This document shows positions 8,313 through 17,148 of a DNA stretch of 64,000 nucleotides, piece after piece. Origin of the DNA: SIG710 sp045596925. GTDB taxonomy: Bacteria; Bacillota; Clostridia; Oscillospirales; CAG-272. The notes under the pieces are model-generated. The model made no database searches and had not been told where the DNA came from. It worked only from the letters and a program-made list of their open reading frames with translations. Each line of letters starts with the position of its first letter. The first letter of the stretch is position 1. A program made the position numbers and the translations under genes. The stretch is taken from NCBI GenBank assembly GCA_045596925.1, contig JAZODH010000058.1, positions 61,516 to 125,515 of the forward strand, written 5' to 3'.

Positions 8313-9162
8313 ATTTCTTTGACACCTCTGCGGCTTTCAGCGTATTTTTCATGAGAATCGTAATAGTCATAGGGCCGACGCCGCCGGGAACGGGCGTGAT
8401 AAACGATGCCTTGGGTTCAACCTGGGCAAAATTCACGTCGCCGGTCAGCTTGCCGTCGGCCTTTCGATTGATTCCAACGTCAACCACCACCGCGCCGTCT
8501 TTTACAAACTCCGCGCCGATGAAGTCTGCTCGGCCGACCGCGGCAACCAGAATGTCCGCAGTGCGACAGATCTGTGCCAGATCCTGCGTCTTTGAATGGC
8601 AGACCGTGACAGTGGCATCAGCCTTTAACATCAGCATAGCCTGAGGCTTGCCCACGATATTGCTTCTGCCCACGATAACGCAATGCTTGCCCTTGGTTTC
8701 GATTCCGCTGTAACGGAGAAGCTCCATTACGCCGTAAGGGGTGCAAGGGGCAATGTCAAAATCGCCTATCATGATGCGCCCCACGTTGTAGGGGTGGAAT
8801 CCGTCTACGTCCTTTGCGGGGTCGATCCTCAGCAGTACGGCACTCTCGTCCAGGTGCTTTGGCAGGGGAAGCTGAACCAGGATTCCGTGGATCTTGTCAT
8901 CTCCATTGAGGCGGTCAATAAGCTCTTCAAGCTCGGACTGCTGAGTATTTTCGGGCAAGCGGTGGATCTCGGAATAAAATCCGACTTCTTCGCAAGCGCG
9001 ACCTTTGTTTCGTACGTAAACGGTGGAAGCGGGGTCCTCACCAACGATGATCACCGCCAAACCGGGCGCGTATCCCCGCTGTGCGACAAATCGCGCGGTC
9101 TCTTCCTTTATCTCTTCTCTTATTTTCGCGGATATTGCTTTTCCGTCAATTATCTGTGCCAT
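8311..9162 (-). CDS. folD: Bifunctional methylenetetrahydrofolate dehydrogenase/cyclohydrolase
   Basis: FolD interconverts 5,10-methylene-THF, methenyl-THF and 10-formyl-THF. The 283 residues hold the substrate region with YVRNKGRACEEVGF (catalytic Lys), QLPLPKHLDE, DGFHPYNVG, the nucleotide-binding GRSNIVGKPQAMLML, and the C-terminal TPVPGGVGPMTITIL. The ATG overlaps the lgt 3' end by 17 nt, making folD the last gene of the uvrC-to-folD series. Confidence 0.97.
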   Translation of the reverse strand: MAQIIDGKAISAKIREEIKEETARFVAQRGYAPGLAVIIVGEDPASTVYVRNKGRACEEVGFYSEIHRLPENTQQSELEELIDRLNGDDKIHGILVQLPLPKHLDESAVLLRIDPAKDVDGFHPYNVGRIMIGDFDIAPCTPYGVMELLRYSGIETKGKHCVIVGRSNIVGKPQAMLMLKADATVTVCHSKTQDLAQICRTADILVAAVGRADFIGAEFVKDGAVVVDVGINRKADGKLTGDVNFAQVEPKASFITPVPGGVGPMTITILMKNTLKAAEVSKK

Positions 9163-10051
9163 TTTCTTCCTCCGATTTGTTCTTCACAGCTCTGCCCTCA
9201 AGTATTGGGGGTGCGTTTTTCTTTTTTATGAGCATATAGGTCAGCGCAACCGCCGAGGCGAGAAACGCCAAAAGTCCCACAAGCTGGGAAATTTTCACGC
9301 CGCCTACGCGCAAACTGTCTGCGCGCAGAGCCTCAATAAACATTCGTCCAAGCCCATACCAGCCGATATACATAAACATGACCTGACCGTCAAACTTTTT
9401 CGTCTTGTAAAGAGCGTTGATGATCACAAATCCAATAAGATTCCACACCGATTCATAGAGGAAAGTGGGGTGGACGAGCATAGTGTCGTAGTCGGACGCG
9501 TAGGAGTTGACCTGCATTATCCAGGGGAGCTTTTCAGCTCCGGGGGTCTTTGCCACAAGTCCGAAAAACTCGAATTTGTCCGTGTGACCAAATGCCTCAC
9601 CGTTGAAGAAATTTCCCCAACGACCGACGGTCTGCCCGATCATAACGGGCAACGACGCCATATCAAGTGCGCGCATAAAAGGTATCTTTTTGTACAGGCT
9701 GACGCCGATGACCGCCGCCGCGCCGAAAATAATACCGCCGTAAATTCCCAGTCCTCCGTTCCAGATAGCAAACATCTCGCCGATGCTGTCGTACTGGTCA
9801 AGGGAGGTTATAACGTAATAAAATCTTGCGCCGATAACGCCCGAGATCACCGCAAAAAGGAAGTAATCAAGCAGATTGTCGTCGTCGATGCCCTCCATGT
9901 GGGCACGGTAGCGGGCGTAGAAAAACGCCGCGATCATACCCGTGACGATAACAAGACCGTACCAGCGCACCTCAAGCCCGAAAAGGGAAAACGCCACGGG
10001 ATCAAGGATAAACTCTTTAATTCCGATATTCGGAAATGCTATTTTTACCAT
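9146..10051 (-). CDS. lgt: Prolipoprotein diacylglyceryl transferase
   Basis: Lgt transfers diacylglycerol from phosphatidylglycerol to the lipobox cysteine, the first step of lipoprotein maturation in the cytoplasmic membrane. The signature GRWGNFFNGEAFG is intact, as are the conserved HPTFLYESVWN segment and about seven membrane helices. The C-terminal tail is charged (KKKNAPPILEGRAVKNKSEEENG). It lies 11 nt after the yfmH-like gene and overlaps folD. A substrate is encoded in this window: the BMP lipoprotein at 45137. Confidence 0.96.
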   Translation of the reverse strand: MVKIAFPNIGIKEFILDPVAFSLFGLEVRWYGLVIVTGMIAAFFYARYRAHMEGIDDDNLLDYFLFAVISGVIGARFYYVITSLDQYDSIGEMFAIWNGGLGIYGGIIFGAAAVIGVSLYKKIPFMRALDMASLPVMIGQTVGRWGNFFNGEAFGHTDKFEFFGLVAKTPGAEKLPWIMQVNSYASDYDTMLVHPTFLYESVWNLIGFVIINALYKTKKFDGQVMFMYIGWYGLGRMFIEALRADSLRVGGVKISQLVGLLAFLASAVALTYMLIKKKNAPPILEGRAVKNKSEEENGTDN

Positions 10052-10062
10052 ACTAATCCTCC

Positions 10063-11361
10063 TTAATTATCAAAGGGATAAACCACCGAAAGGGTAAAAA
10101 GATCGTCGGTCATATCCGAGCGTAGCGCCTCGATCACCTCATCGTAGGTGAGGGACGCGATAATGTCCGCGTAGTCGAACATCTCGATGCCGTCGAAAAC
10201 GAATGCAACAAGGTTGTTCGCAATGTCGTCGGTGGAATCAAACTCGCGCACAAAGGAGGAATAAAACACCTTTCGGCATCTCTCAAAATCCTCGCGCTCA
10301 AAGCCCTTCTCTCTTATCTTTTCAATATACTCTCTCACGCGCGCAAAAACCGTCTCGGGGCAATAGCTCTCACCGCTCACAGAGTGGAAAGCAAAGCTCT
10401 CGGAAATAGTGTAGGAGCTGCTCAGATCGGGAGAGATAAGTCCCTCCTCGTAAAGGCTGTTGTAAAGCTCTCCCGTCTGGGAAAAGAGCAGATCGTTTAT
10501 CATGGACATGACAGCGTCCCGACGCGCCCGTTCCGCAGGCTTCGATGGAATATTGTTATCCTTTATTCCTATTGTAAACAGAGGCTTTGCCACCTGCATT
10601 TTGCACTGTACGCGGCGTGAGCAGATTTCGCGCGGCTCTGCAGGGCGCTGTCTTTCAATTACCTTGCCTGCTCCGAATCCGTCGCCGATCTTTGAGCAGA
10701 CCTGCTCAAAAATTTCGTCGGGATCAACGTCACCGCAGACCACTATTGCCATGTTTGACGCACTGTAAAAGACCTCGTTGCAACGGTAAAGAAGCTCGGG
10801 GGTTATGCGTGAAATGCTCTCCACCGTGCCGCAGATGTTGTTTCTTATATGGTGCACCGAGTAAAGCCCGCGGAGCATTCCGTAATAGGAGCGCAGAGAG
10901 GGCAGATCGTCGGTCATGCGTATCTCCTGGGCGATGATCCCCTGCTCCTTTTCCACCGTTTCTCGTGTAAAATATGGGTGGGTCACGAACTCTATCAGCT
11001 CGTCAAAGCACTTTTCAAAATTTTCACTGCAGGAAAACAGATAAACCGTCTTGTCGTAGGACGTGTACGCGTTTGCATCCGCGCCGTAAAGGGCAAAGCG
11101 GTCAAAAGCATCACTGCCGTCGGGCGCGGTGAACATTTTGTGCTCAAGGAAATGCGCAATTCCGCAGGGAACTTCGGTAAACTCACTCTCGCCCTCAAGT
11201 CGGAAGCTGTTGTCGACAGAGCCGTACTTTGTGGCAAAAAGGGCATAGGTGTTGGTCATTTTCTTTGGGAAAACGTAGACCTTCAGCCCGCTTTTGTGGG
11301 TATATTCATAGTATTTTTCCTGTAAAAGGGTGCTTTCGTGCAAAATTCTGTCATTCTTCAT
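10063..11361 (-). CDS. yfmH: M16 zinc peptidase, YfmH-type (EF-P modification-associated)
   Basis: This insulinase-fold peptidase has an intact inverted zinc motif HFLEH (in GIAHFLEHKMF) and the downstream EKEQGIIAQEI carrying the third ligand. The ATG at 11361 overlaps the preceding partner gene by 11 nt, giving 432 residues. An upstream in-frame extension to 11439 lies inside the partner and is discarded. In Bacillus subtilis the YfmF/YfmH pair is required for 5-aminopentanol modification of EF-P. Processing-peptidase-like pairs of one active and one inactive subunit are the family norm. The EF-P link is inferred from the family; efp is not in this window. Confidence 0.85.
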   Translation of the reverse strand: MKNDRILHESTLLQEKYYEYTHKSGLKVYVFPKKMTNTYALFATKYGSVDNSFRLEGESEFTEVPCGIAHFLEHKMFTAPDGSDAFDRFALYGADANAYTSYDKTVYLFSCSENFEKCFDELIEFVTHPYFTRETVEKEQGIIAQEIRMTDDLPSLRSYYGMLRGLYSVHHIRNNICGTVESISRITPELLYRCNEVFYSASNMAIVVCGDVDPDEIFEQVCSKIGDGFGAGKVIERQRPAEPREICSRRVQCKMQVAKPLFTIGIKDNNIPSKPAERARRDAVMSMINDLLFSQTGELYNSLYEEGLISPDLSSSYTISESFAFHSVSGESYCPETVFARVREYIEKIREKGFEREDFERCRKVFYSSFVREFDSTDDIANNLVAFVFDGIEMFDYADIIASLTYDEVIEALRSDMTDDLFTLSVVYPFDN

Positions 11362-12643
11362 CGAAATCGACCTCCTCACCCTCAAGCTCACCCCGAACAA
11401 AGCCAACCGCCTCTGCTCCAAAGCGCCGAGCCGCCTCAACGACGTCGGACAGCGTCACCTGTTCGATCTTTTGTGCCGTTTCCTCTATTCCGTCGGTGTA
11501 GCCGCACAGGATCCTGGTGCGGAAGAAGCTCTCGGTAGCATACGCCGAGTCTGTCACCTGGCGATATCCGCTGACAAGTGCCTTTTTCGCTGATTCAAAC
11601 TCAAATTCCGAAATATTTCCTTTTTTGATATCCTCAAGCTGATGTAAAATTTCGCCCAGCGCGCGGTCGTAGTTCTCATTTGCGATTCCCGAGCGGACGA
11701 AAATAACGCCCTTTGTAAAATCGTAGGACGAGCCGCAGGAATAGCAAAGGCTCAGCTTTTCCCTTACGTTTCTGAACAGCTTTGATGCGGGGGACCCGCC
11801 GAAAATATCGTTGAAGACAAGAGCGGCGTAAACGTCGTCATTTCCAATGGAAATATCGCTCCGCAGACCGATGGTCAGCTTGCCTTGGTTCACCGCCATG
11901 CTGTCAAAGCCCGTCTTCATCTCGCCGGAGCAGGGTTTTATCAGCGTGTCACAAACAGGGTCGCCGTCGCCGTCAAAAAAGGACAGCTTTTCCTTGACCA
12001 GCGTGCTCACCTCGTCCTGCGAACGGGGTCCCACGTATATGTAAAGAGGCGAGGAGATGGACAAGCTCTTTTTAAAATAGTCCGCCAGATCCTCATTCTT
12101 GATGCTTTTTATCTCGTCCTCGCTGTAAAAGATCCTCTGTCCGTAGCGTTCCCCCTCGAACATAAGGTTCTGGCAAATAAGAGACGAGCGGGACTTGGGA
12201 TTGCTGTTGGCTGAGCGGAAGCGGTCAAGGCGCGCCTGCTTTTCGCCCTCCACGTATTCATGGCGGAAAAGTCCGTTTTCGTCGGTGAGAGGCCGGGTCA
12301 TCATCTGCGCCACCGCGTCAAGAGCACCCGACAAAACGTCTTCGCCGCCGCGAATAAAATCGCGGCAAAGAGTCTCCACAGTCACACCCGACAAAAAGCT
12401 GTCACCGTTTGTGGAGCATCCCATGGTTATATTTGCGTCGTACAGGTCGTCCAGACGGCGGTTTATGTCCGCCGTTGAGGGATACGCCCTGCACCCGCGT
12501 TTAAGTACGTTGTGAAGAAGGGAACAAAGCCCCATATCACGCCGATCAAAGGGTGCCGCCTGAGTTACCGTCAGAAGCTCGGTCTTGAACTTGTGGGTGT
12601 TCACGCAGAGCAGCTTTCCCTTTCCTATGTCAATGGTTTTCAT
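11351..12643 (-). CDS. yfmF: M16 peptidase-like subunit without zinc motif, YfmF-type
   Basis: This 430-residue insulinase-fold protein aligns as the catalytically inactive partner. The position of HxxEH is replaced around GLCSLLHNVLKRG, with no HxxEH anywhere, while the C-terminal M16 half (LVFNDIFGGSPASKLFRNVREKLSLCYS) is well kept. It overlaps coaD by 14 nt upstream and the zinc-bearing partner by 11 nt downstream, so the two subunits are translationally coupled, fitting a heterodimer. Confidence 0.85.
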   Translation of the reverse strand: MKTIDIGKGKLLCVNTHKFKTELLTVTQAAPFDRRDMGLCSLLHNVLKRGCRAYPSTADINRRLDDLYDANITMGCSTNGDSFLSGVTVETLCRDFIRGGEDVLSGALDAVAQMMTRPLTDENGLFRHEYVEGEKQARLDRFRSANSNPKSRSSLICQNLMFEGERYGQRIFYSEDEIKSIKNEDLADYFKKSLSISSPLYIYVGPRSQDEVSTLVKEKLSFFDGDGDPVCDTLIKPCSGEMKTGFDSMAVNQGKLTIGLRSDISIGNDDVYAALVFNDIFGGSPASKLFRNVREKLSLCYSCGSSYDFTKGVIFVRSGIANENYDRALGEILHQLEDIKKGNISEFEFESAKKALVSGYRQVTDSAYATESFFRTRILCGYTDGIEETAQKIEQVTLSDVVEAARRFGAEAVGFVRGELEGEEVDFDEE

Positions 12644-13136
12644 ATTTTATCTCTCCCGAGATCAGCGCGTCATGCGCCGATCTGTGCAAGTATTTTCCTG
12701 CCTCCCCGAGCCTTCCCTCAAGAAGAAGCTGACGCACCAGGGTTGAGCTGACCTGCTCAAATCCCTCTCCCGCAGTCAGAAATTCGGTTTTCAGACCGGG
12801 AAAGCGTTCCTCGTTAAAACGAGCCATCGAACGCTCGTATTCAAGGTCCTTTTCATCTCGGATCCCCTTGACGATAGCCGAGCAGCCAAGCTCTCGGGCA
12901 AGGTCTGCCGTGTAGCCCTCGGAAAAGACCACCGTTACGTTTTTCAGCTCCGCGCATGAAAGCTCGGCTATTTTGATTCTGTCCTCGACGGAGAACAGAT
13001 ATTTCTTTTCGGGGTTTATGAGAAGAGCCACAAAGACCTTATCATATGTCTCCGCCGCACGGCGGATAACGTCAAGATGCCCCAATGTCATGGGGTCGTA
13101 GCTTCCGGGAAGCAGTACGGAAATTTTACTCTTCAC
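12630..13136 (-). CDS. coaD: Phosphopantetheine adenylyltransferase
   Basis: CoaD makes dephospho-CoA from 4'-phosphopantetheine and ATP. The nucleotidyltransferase signature is PGSYDPMTLGHLDVI and the conserved IVKGIRDEKDLEYE and FEQVSSTLVRQLL are present. No ATG is available. The GTG at 13136 is chosen because GGTGA precedes it, but GTG codons at 13145 and 13148 are in frame and would add 3-4 residues. It overlaps the end of rsmD, the usual rsmD-coaD pairing. Confidence 0.93.
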   Translation of the reverse strand: MKSKISVLLPGSYDPMTLGHLDVIRRAAETYDKVFVALLINPEKKYLFSVEDRIKIAELSCAELKNVTVVFSEGYTADLARELGCSAIVKGIRDEKDLEYERSMARFNEERFPGLKTEFLTAGEGFEQVSSTLVRQLLLEGRLGEAGKYLHRSAHDALISGEIKYENH

Positions 13137-13707
13137 GGTCTTCACCACTCTTTAATTTCAGAATATTTACGTAAGCCACGCCGTATCGGGTGCTTTTTAC
13201 CACATCAAATCTGCTCTCAAGAGATGCGTCGCCGCCGAAAACGTCCTCGGCAGACCCGCTTTCGCAGACTACAAGGGAGGTCTTTTTGAGCAGACGTCCC
13301 CGAAGAAGCCTTTCAAGGCAACGGGGAAGAAGCTTTTCGGCGTATGGCGGGTCCATAAAGACAATGTCAAAGGAAAGTCCTCTTTTTGCCGTGCCCTCAA
13401 GCCAGGTCACGCTGTCGGCGCAGACGATCTCAGCGCCCTCAAGCCTTGTTTTTGCCGTATTTTTCCTTATAATTTCCACTGCCGCCTTTGCGTGGTCGAC
13501 CATAGTGGCAGATGCCGCTCCGCGGCTCAGCGCTTCAAGTCCCATCTGACCCGAACCCGCGAAAAGGTCCAGTACCCGCCTGCCCTCAATGTCAAATGCA
13601 AGCATTGAAAAGACCGCTTCCTTTGCTCGCTCGGCGGTAGGTCTTGTATCAAGCCCGGGGAGAGTCTCAAGACGCACTCCTCTGGCTTTTCCCGTAATGA
13701 TTCTCAT
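13126..13707 (-). CDS. rsmD: 16S rRNA (guanine-N2)-methyltransferase RsmD
   Basis: RsmD methylates G966 of 16S rRNA with SAM. The N-terminal MRIITGKARGVRL, the SAM motif VLDLFAGSGQMGLEALSRG and the catalytic FMDPPY are all present. The ATG at 13707 has GAGGT about 6 nt upstream. A longer reading frame to 13794 would run into uvrC and is rejected. Length is 193 residues, normal. It follows uvrC by 7 nt. Confidence 0.95.
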   Translation of the reverse strand: MRIITGKARGVRLETLPGLDTRPTAERAKEAVFSMLAFDIEGRRVLDLFAGSGQMGLEALSRGAASATMVDHAKAAVEIIRKNTAKTRLEGAEIVCADSVTWLEGTAKRGLSFDIVFMDPPYAEKLLPRCLERLLRGRLLKKTSLVVCESGSAEDVFGGDASLESRFDVVKSTRYGVAYVNILKLKSGEDREE

Positions 13708-13714
13708 TTTTACC

Positions 13715-15538
13715 TCAATTTTTGTGAAAATATTCGTATACTCTCTGTCCGTCGGACTTAGAGATACCCTTGACTGCGGATATCTCCTGCGCACTTGCCT
13801 CTTTTACCGCCGCAAGTCCCCCAAAGTGCTTCAAAAGCGCTCTCGCCTTTGCCTCACCGATACCGTCGATCTTGGTCAGGGTCGAACCGGTCAAGGTCTT
13901 GCGTTTTGCACTGTCCATTTTTAATACGCTGAAGCGGTGGACCTCCTCTTGAAGTCGATAAACAAGCGAAAACACCGCACGGTCGCGAGCAATGCTTATC
14001 TCATTTTCCTCGTCGCAAAGAGCGCGCGTCTTGTGGAAATCGTCCTTTACCATGCCGAAAACGGGTATATCTACACCCATTTCGTCCATGACCGCGCGAA
14101 TGGTCGAAACGTGACCCTTTCCGCCGTCAAGCAGGATAAGATCGGGGACCGACGCAAAAGACCCTGTGCCGTCTCCCAAGTGAGAAAGTCGGCGGGAGAT
14201 CGCCTCGCGCATTGACGCGTAGTCGTCCGTGCCCTCAACGGTCTTGATAGTGAAAATGCGGTAGTCGGATTTCTTCAGCCTGCCGTTTTCCATGACCACC
14301 ATTCCGCAGGTCTTGTGCTCGGACGCAAGATTTGAAATATCGTACGCCTCGATGCGCTGAGGAAGCACCTCAAGCCCCAGCATTGAAGCCAATTTCACCA
14401 GGGTCTCGTCGTCCTTTTCCGCATCTATCTTATACATTTTCGCCTTTTCACGGGCATTGTCGTAAACCATGTCGCAAAGCGCCTTCATCTCTCCCCGCTC
14501 GGGAGTCCTTATCTCAACGTTCCGCTCTGCCATGCCCGACAAAGCCGTCGTCATCAGCTCCCTGTCCTCCGCAGAAACGTCAAAGGACAAAAGCACCTGA
14601 TGAGGCACGTATTCGCGTTTCAGATAATAGTCGCAGATGAACGCAGGCATCTCCTCAGCTTCCGCTATCATGTCCGCGCCAAAGCAAAACTCACTCTTGT
14701 CGGTTACCGCGCCCTGACGGATATTGAACACAGAAATACAGGCGCACTGCTCGTCCGAGTAAAGGGCAAAAACGTCGCGGTCGGCGTCGGGTGATGCCAC
14801 CACCTTTTGCTTTTCGGATAATTTTTCAAGCGCCGTTATGGCGTCCCGACATCTTGCCGCCGCCTCAAACTGCTCGCGCTCGGCAAATTCAAGCATCTGC
14901 GCTTCAAGGTCGCGCCGAGCCTGCGCGGTATTACCCCGCAGAATATTTACGGCGCATTTGATCGTTTCGGCGTATTCCTCGGGGCTGATCTTCCCCGTGC
15001 AGACGCCCGCGCACTGCCCCATCTGATAGTAAAGACAGGGGCGCTCGCGTCCGATATCACGAGGAAACGACCGTTTGCAGGAGGGTATCCCCAGGGTCTT
15101 CTGCAAAAGATTTATGATGGAAAAGACCGTGCTCACCCCCGAATAAGGACCGAAATATTTGGCTCTGTCCGCCACCCTTTTTCTCGAATACATGATCTTG
15201 GGGTAGGGGCCGTCTGTAACCTTGATATAGGGATAGGACTTTGCGTCCTTGAGCTTGATGTTATATTTGGGAGAATGCTGTTTTATGAGGCGATTTTCAA
15301 GGGTCAGCGCCTCCATCTCCGTGTCGCAGAGAAAATATTCGAAATCCTCCACCAGCGACACCATTTTCGCGGTCTTCAAATTCTTTTCACCGCTCTGAAA
15401 ATACTGGGAAACTCTGTTTTTGAGCTTCCGCGACTTTCCAACGTAAATTACCTTCCCCCACTTATCGCACATGATATAAACTCCGGGGCTGAGAGGCAGA
15501 GTATTGGCCTTTTCAAGCAATCTTTGAAGCCTGTCCAT
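13715..15538 (-). CDS. uvrC: Excinuclease ABC subunit C
   Basis: UvrC makes the dual incisions in nucleotide excision repair. Domains in order are the GIY-YIG nuclease (SPGVYIMCDKWGKVIYVGKS), a central cysteine-rich segment (CLYYQMGQCAGVCTGKI), the UVR motif near residue 200, the RNase-H-like nuclease with EAYDISNLASEH and LLDGGKGHVS, and two C-terminal helix-hairpin-helix motifs. The ATG at 15538 is preferred over 15547, since AGGAG is only 2 nt from the latter. Length is about 607 residues, full size. It appears to lead the uvrC-rsmD-coaD-yfmF-yfmH-lgt-folD run. Confidence 0.97.
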   Translation of the reverse strand: MDRLQRLLEKANTLPLSPGVYIMCDKWGKVIYVGKSRKLKNRVSQYFQSGEKNLKTAKMVSLVEDFEYFLCDTEMEALTLENRLIKQHSPKYNIKLKDAKSYPYIKVTDGPYPKIMYSRKRVADRAKYFGPYSGVSTVFSIINLLQKTLGIPSCKRSFPRDIGRERPCLYYQMGQCAGVCTGKISPEEYAETIKCAVNILRGNTAQARRDLEAQMLEFAEREQFEAAARCRDAITALEKLSEKQKVVASPDADRDVFALYSDEQCACISVFNIRQGAVTDKSEFCFGADMIAEAEEMPAFICDYYLKREYVPHQVLLSFDVSAEDRELMTTALSGMAERNVEIRTPERGEMKALCDMVYDNAREKAKMYKIDAEKDDETLVKLASMLGLEVLPQRIEAYDISNLASEHKTCGMVVMENGRLKKSDYRIFTIKTVEGTDDYASMREAISRRLSHLGDGTGSFASVPDLILLDGGKGHVSTIRAVMDEMGVDIPVFGMVKDDFHKTRALCDEENEISIARDRAVFSLVYRLQEEVHRFSVLKMDSAKRKTLTGSTLTKIDGIGEAKARALLKHFGGLAAVKEASAQEISAVKGISKSDGQRVYEYFHKN

Positions 15539-15584
15539 TTTCCGCATCTCTCCTTTCGTTCTTTTACGTCAATTTCCGCAGGGG

Positions 15585-15619
15585 ACAAAAACGGCGGTCA
15601 TGCAAAGCACCACCGCCGT
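15585..15619 (-). terminator. Intrinsic terminator after HPr gene
   Basis: An 8-bp GC-rich stem (15591-15598 with 15612-15619) is followed on the minus strand by TTTTTG. It separates the HPr gene from uvrC. A 14-bp perfect palindrome (CCCGGATATCCGGG, 15628-15641) lies just upstream. Confidence 0.75.
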
Positions 15620-15657
15620 CCTTCAGCCCCGGATATCCGGGATCATAGTATACTGTT

Positions 15658-15921
15658 TTATTCTGCGAGACCCGAATTGATAAGCTCTGCCAGTCCGTCA
15701 ACTGCCTCGGTCTCGTCCTGTCCGTCAGCGATGATGGTAATATTCATGCCCTGAGAAATTCCCAGAGAAAGAATACCCAGAAGGCTCTTGGCGTTTACTC
15801 GTCTCTCGTCCTTTTCTACCCAAATAGCGCTTCTGTAGCTGTTAGCCTTCTGTATAAAGAAGGTAGCCGGTCTTGCATGGAGACCTACCTTATTTGTGAT
15901 GCTGACCTCGCGAGTGATCAT
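15658..15921 (-). CDS. ptsH: HPr family phosphocarrier protein
   Basis: HPr accepts phosphate from enzyme I on His15 (in KVGLHARPATFF) and passes it to sugar-specific PTS components. In Bacillota, HPr kinase phosphorylates Ser46 for carbon catabolite control. The Ser region AKSLLGILSLGI is present here, so both sites are kept. The 87-residue length is standard. Enzyme I and PTS permeases are not in the window. It has its own promoter and terminator, so it is monocistronic. Confidence 0.93.
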   Translation of the reverse strand: MITREVSITNKVGLHARPATFFIQKANSYRSAIWVEKDERRVNAKSLLGILSLGISQGMNITIIADGQDETEAVDGLAELINSGLAE

Positions 15922-16010
15922 GTTCTTACCTGCCCTTACCTTTCTTTTCGTGAAATAGGGATAAACATCCCGTTTTCCACAGGGAATGCTCCACCATTAT
16001 AATTATAATT

Positions 16011-16039
16011 AGTATAACAAATTTTCAGCGCAAAATCAA
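16011..16039 (-). promoter_or_regulatory. Sigma-A promoter for the HPr gene
   Basis: On the minus strand, TTGATT (16034-16039) and TATACT (16011-16016) have a 17-bp spacer, about 90 nt before the ptsH start. Confidence 0.65.
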
Positions 16040-16117
16040 CAGATTTTGTATGTGACAAATGACGAATTTTGCGTTTTTTAAAACATAACATAGTGCGTTT
16101 TGAACAAAAAAGCCCTA

Positions 16118-16612
16118 TTATCCGTCGTATTCGCTGATACCCGTGATAAGAATAGTTACCTGAATGTGACCCGTATAGATCTCAAGAGTTCTGCCGGGAG
16201 ACAGGAAAAAGCTGCCCGATGCGAAGAAGCCGTCGTCGTTCTCGGCGCCCTCGGCTATGATGGTTCCCGTAATATCGATCTTGGTTCCGTCGGGATAATA
16301 GACCTTCTCAAAGGACCCTTTTCCGTTGTCCAGGAACTCAAATGCGGGGCTGATGGTGTCTATCCCCTCAAGCTTTCCGATGTATGCGTCAGTCAGAAGC
16401 GAAAATACGCTGTCACCTGCTACAAGCGCATCTTTTGTACCATCGCTCACGTTTGTTATGAGAAACGTGACTCTGTATTTGCTCGTTTGCGTATCCCCCG
16501 CCATGTCCGAGGTGCGCAGGAAGCGGAAGCCTATCATGGCAACGCACAAAACAAGCACCACCACGATCACAAGATCCAGGGCGTTAAAGCCGAGCCTTTT
16601 CTTTGTAGTCAT
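16118..16612 (-). CDS. DUF4330 family membrane-anchored protein (second copy)
   Basis: This 164-residue protein begins MTTKKRLGFNALDLVIVVVLVL, a basic tip and one membrane helix. A predicted all-beta extracytoplasmic domain follows, ending ILITGISEYDG. This is the DUF4330 layout; no biochemical function is known. The ATG at 16612 overlaps the stop of the preceding DUF4330 gene in a TGACATGA arrangement, so the two are translationally coupled. A longer frame start at 16693 lies within that gene and is rejected. Both copies follow an O-antigen-ligase-like gene, suggesting an envelope polysaccharide role by association only. Confidence 0.75.
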   Translation of the reverse strand: MTTKKRLGFNALDLVIVVVLVLCVAMIGFRFLRTSDMAGDTQTSKYRVTFLITNVSDGTKDALVAGDSVFSLLTDAYIGKLEGIDTISPAFEFLDNGKGSFEKVYYPDGTKIDITGTIIAEGAENDDGFFASGSFFLSPGRTLEIYTGHIQVTILITGISEYDG

Positions 16613-16613
16613 G

Positions 16614-17114
16614 TCACTCCACCTCCCTGATAGATACGCACCATCCCTCGCCCGAATAGCCGGGAGACCATACGTCAAGCGGTTTTCCCACAAGCACCTT
16701 TACCCCGCCCAGATAAAATCCGCGCTCGTCCTTTGTTGCCTCGCCGCGGACGGTGACAAGCATATTTGTATATCCTTCCATCTCAGCCATGATTCCGCTT
16801 CCCTGCTCTCCGTCAACGAGCAAAAGCTCGGAATAAGGCTCGTAGAATATTTCGGTCACCTGACCCATGGGGGCTTTGCTGTTGGCATCGCGTATCACGT
16901 CGCCCTCGGTCAGATTTCCCGTGCCCGAGTCCGGGATCTCCCGAAACTGCAACGAAAATTCCACTTGTATCTTGTCCGCGCCCGAGGACGCGGGCTTCGC
17001 GCCTCCCAGGAGCTTGTTACCGATAAAGAACACCGCAACGACGATAGCCGCCAACGCAAGGACAAGCACCAGATCGACGATATTAAATCTTCTCTTTCTT
17101 TTTATATCTGCCAT
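16614..17114 (-). CDS. DUF4330 family membrane-anchored protein (first copy)
   Basis: This 166-residue paralogue of the next gene starts MADIKRKRRFNIVDLVLVLAL. It has one membrane helix at about residues 12-32, then a beta-rich domain with the family's GDVIRDANSKAPMGQVTEI and the C-terminal GGVKVLVGKPLDVWSPGYSG. The ATG at 17114 has GGAG 7 nt upstream; start codons further upstream have none. It follows the O-antigen-ligase-like gene by 34 nt. The function is unknown. Confidence 0.75.
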   Translation of the reverse strand: MADIKRKRRFNIVDLVLVLALAAIVVAVFFIGNKLLGGAKPASSGADKIQVEFSLQFREIPDSGTGNLTEGDVIRDANSKAPMGQVTEIFYEPYSELLLVDGEQGSGIMAEMEGYTNMLVTVRGEATKDERGFYLGGVKVLVGKPLDVWSPGYSGEGWCVSIREVE

Positions 17115-17148
17115 TTCAGTCTCCATTCTGCCGTTCCAGCGGCTCTTA

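Noticed and set aside
15628..15641. 14-bp palindrome CCCGGATATCCGGG after ptsH
   Set aside because: It is a single short palindrome near the terminator. No second copy or operator context was seen, so no function is claimed.
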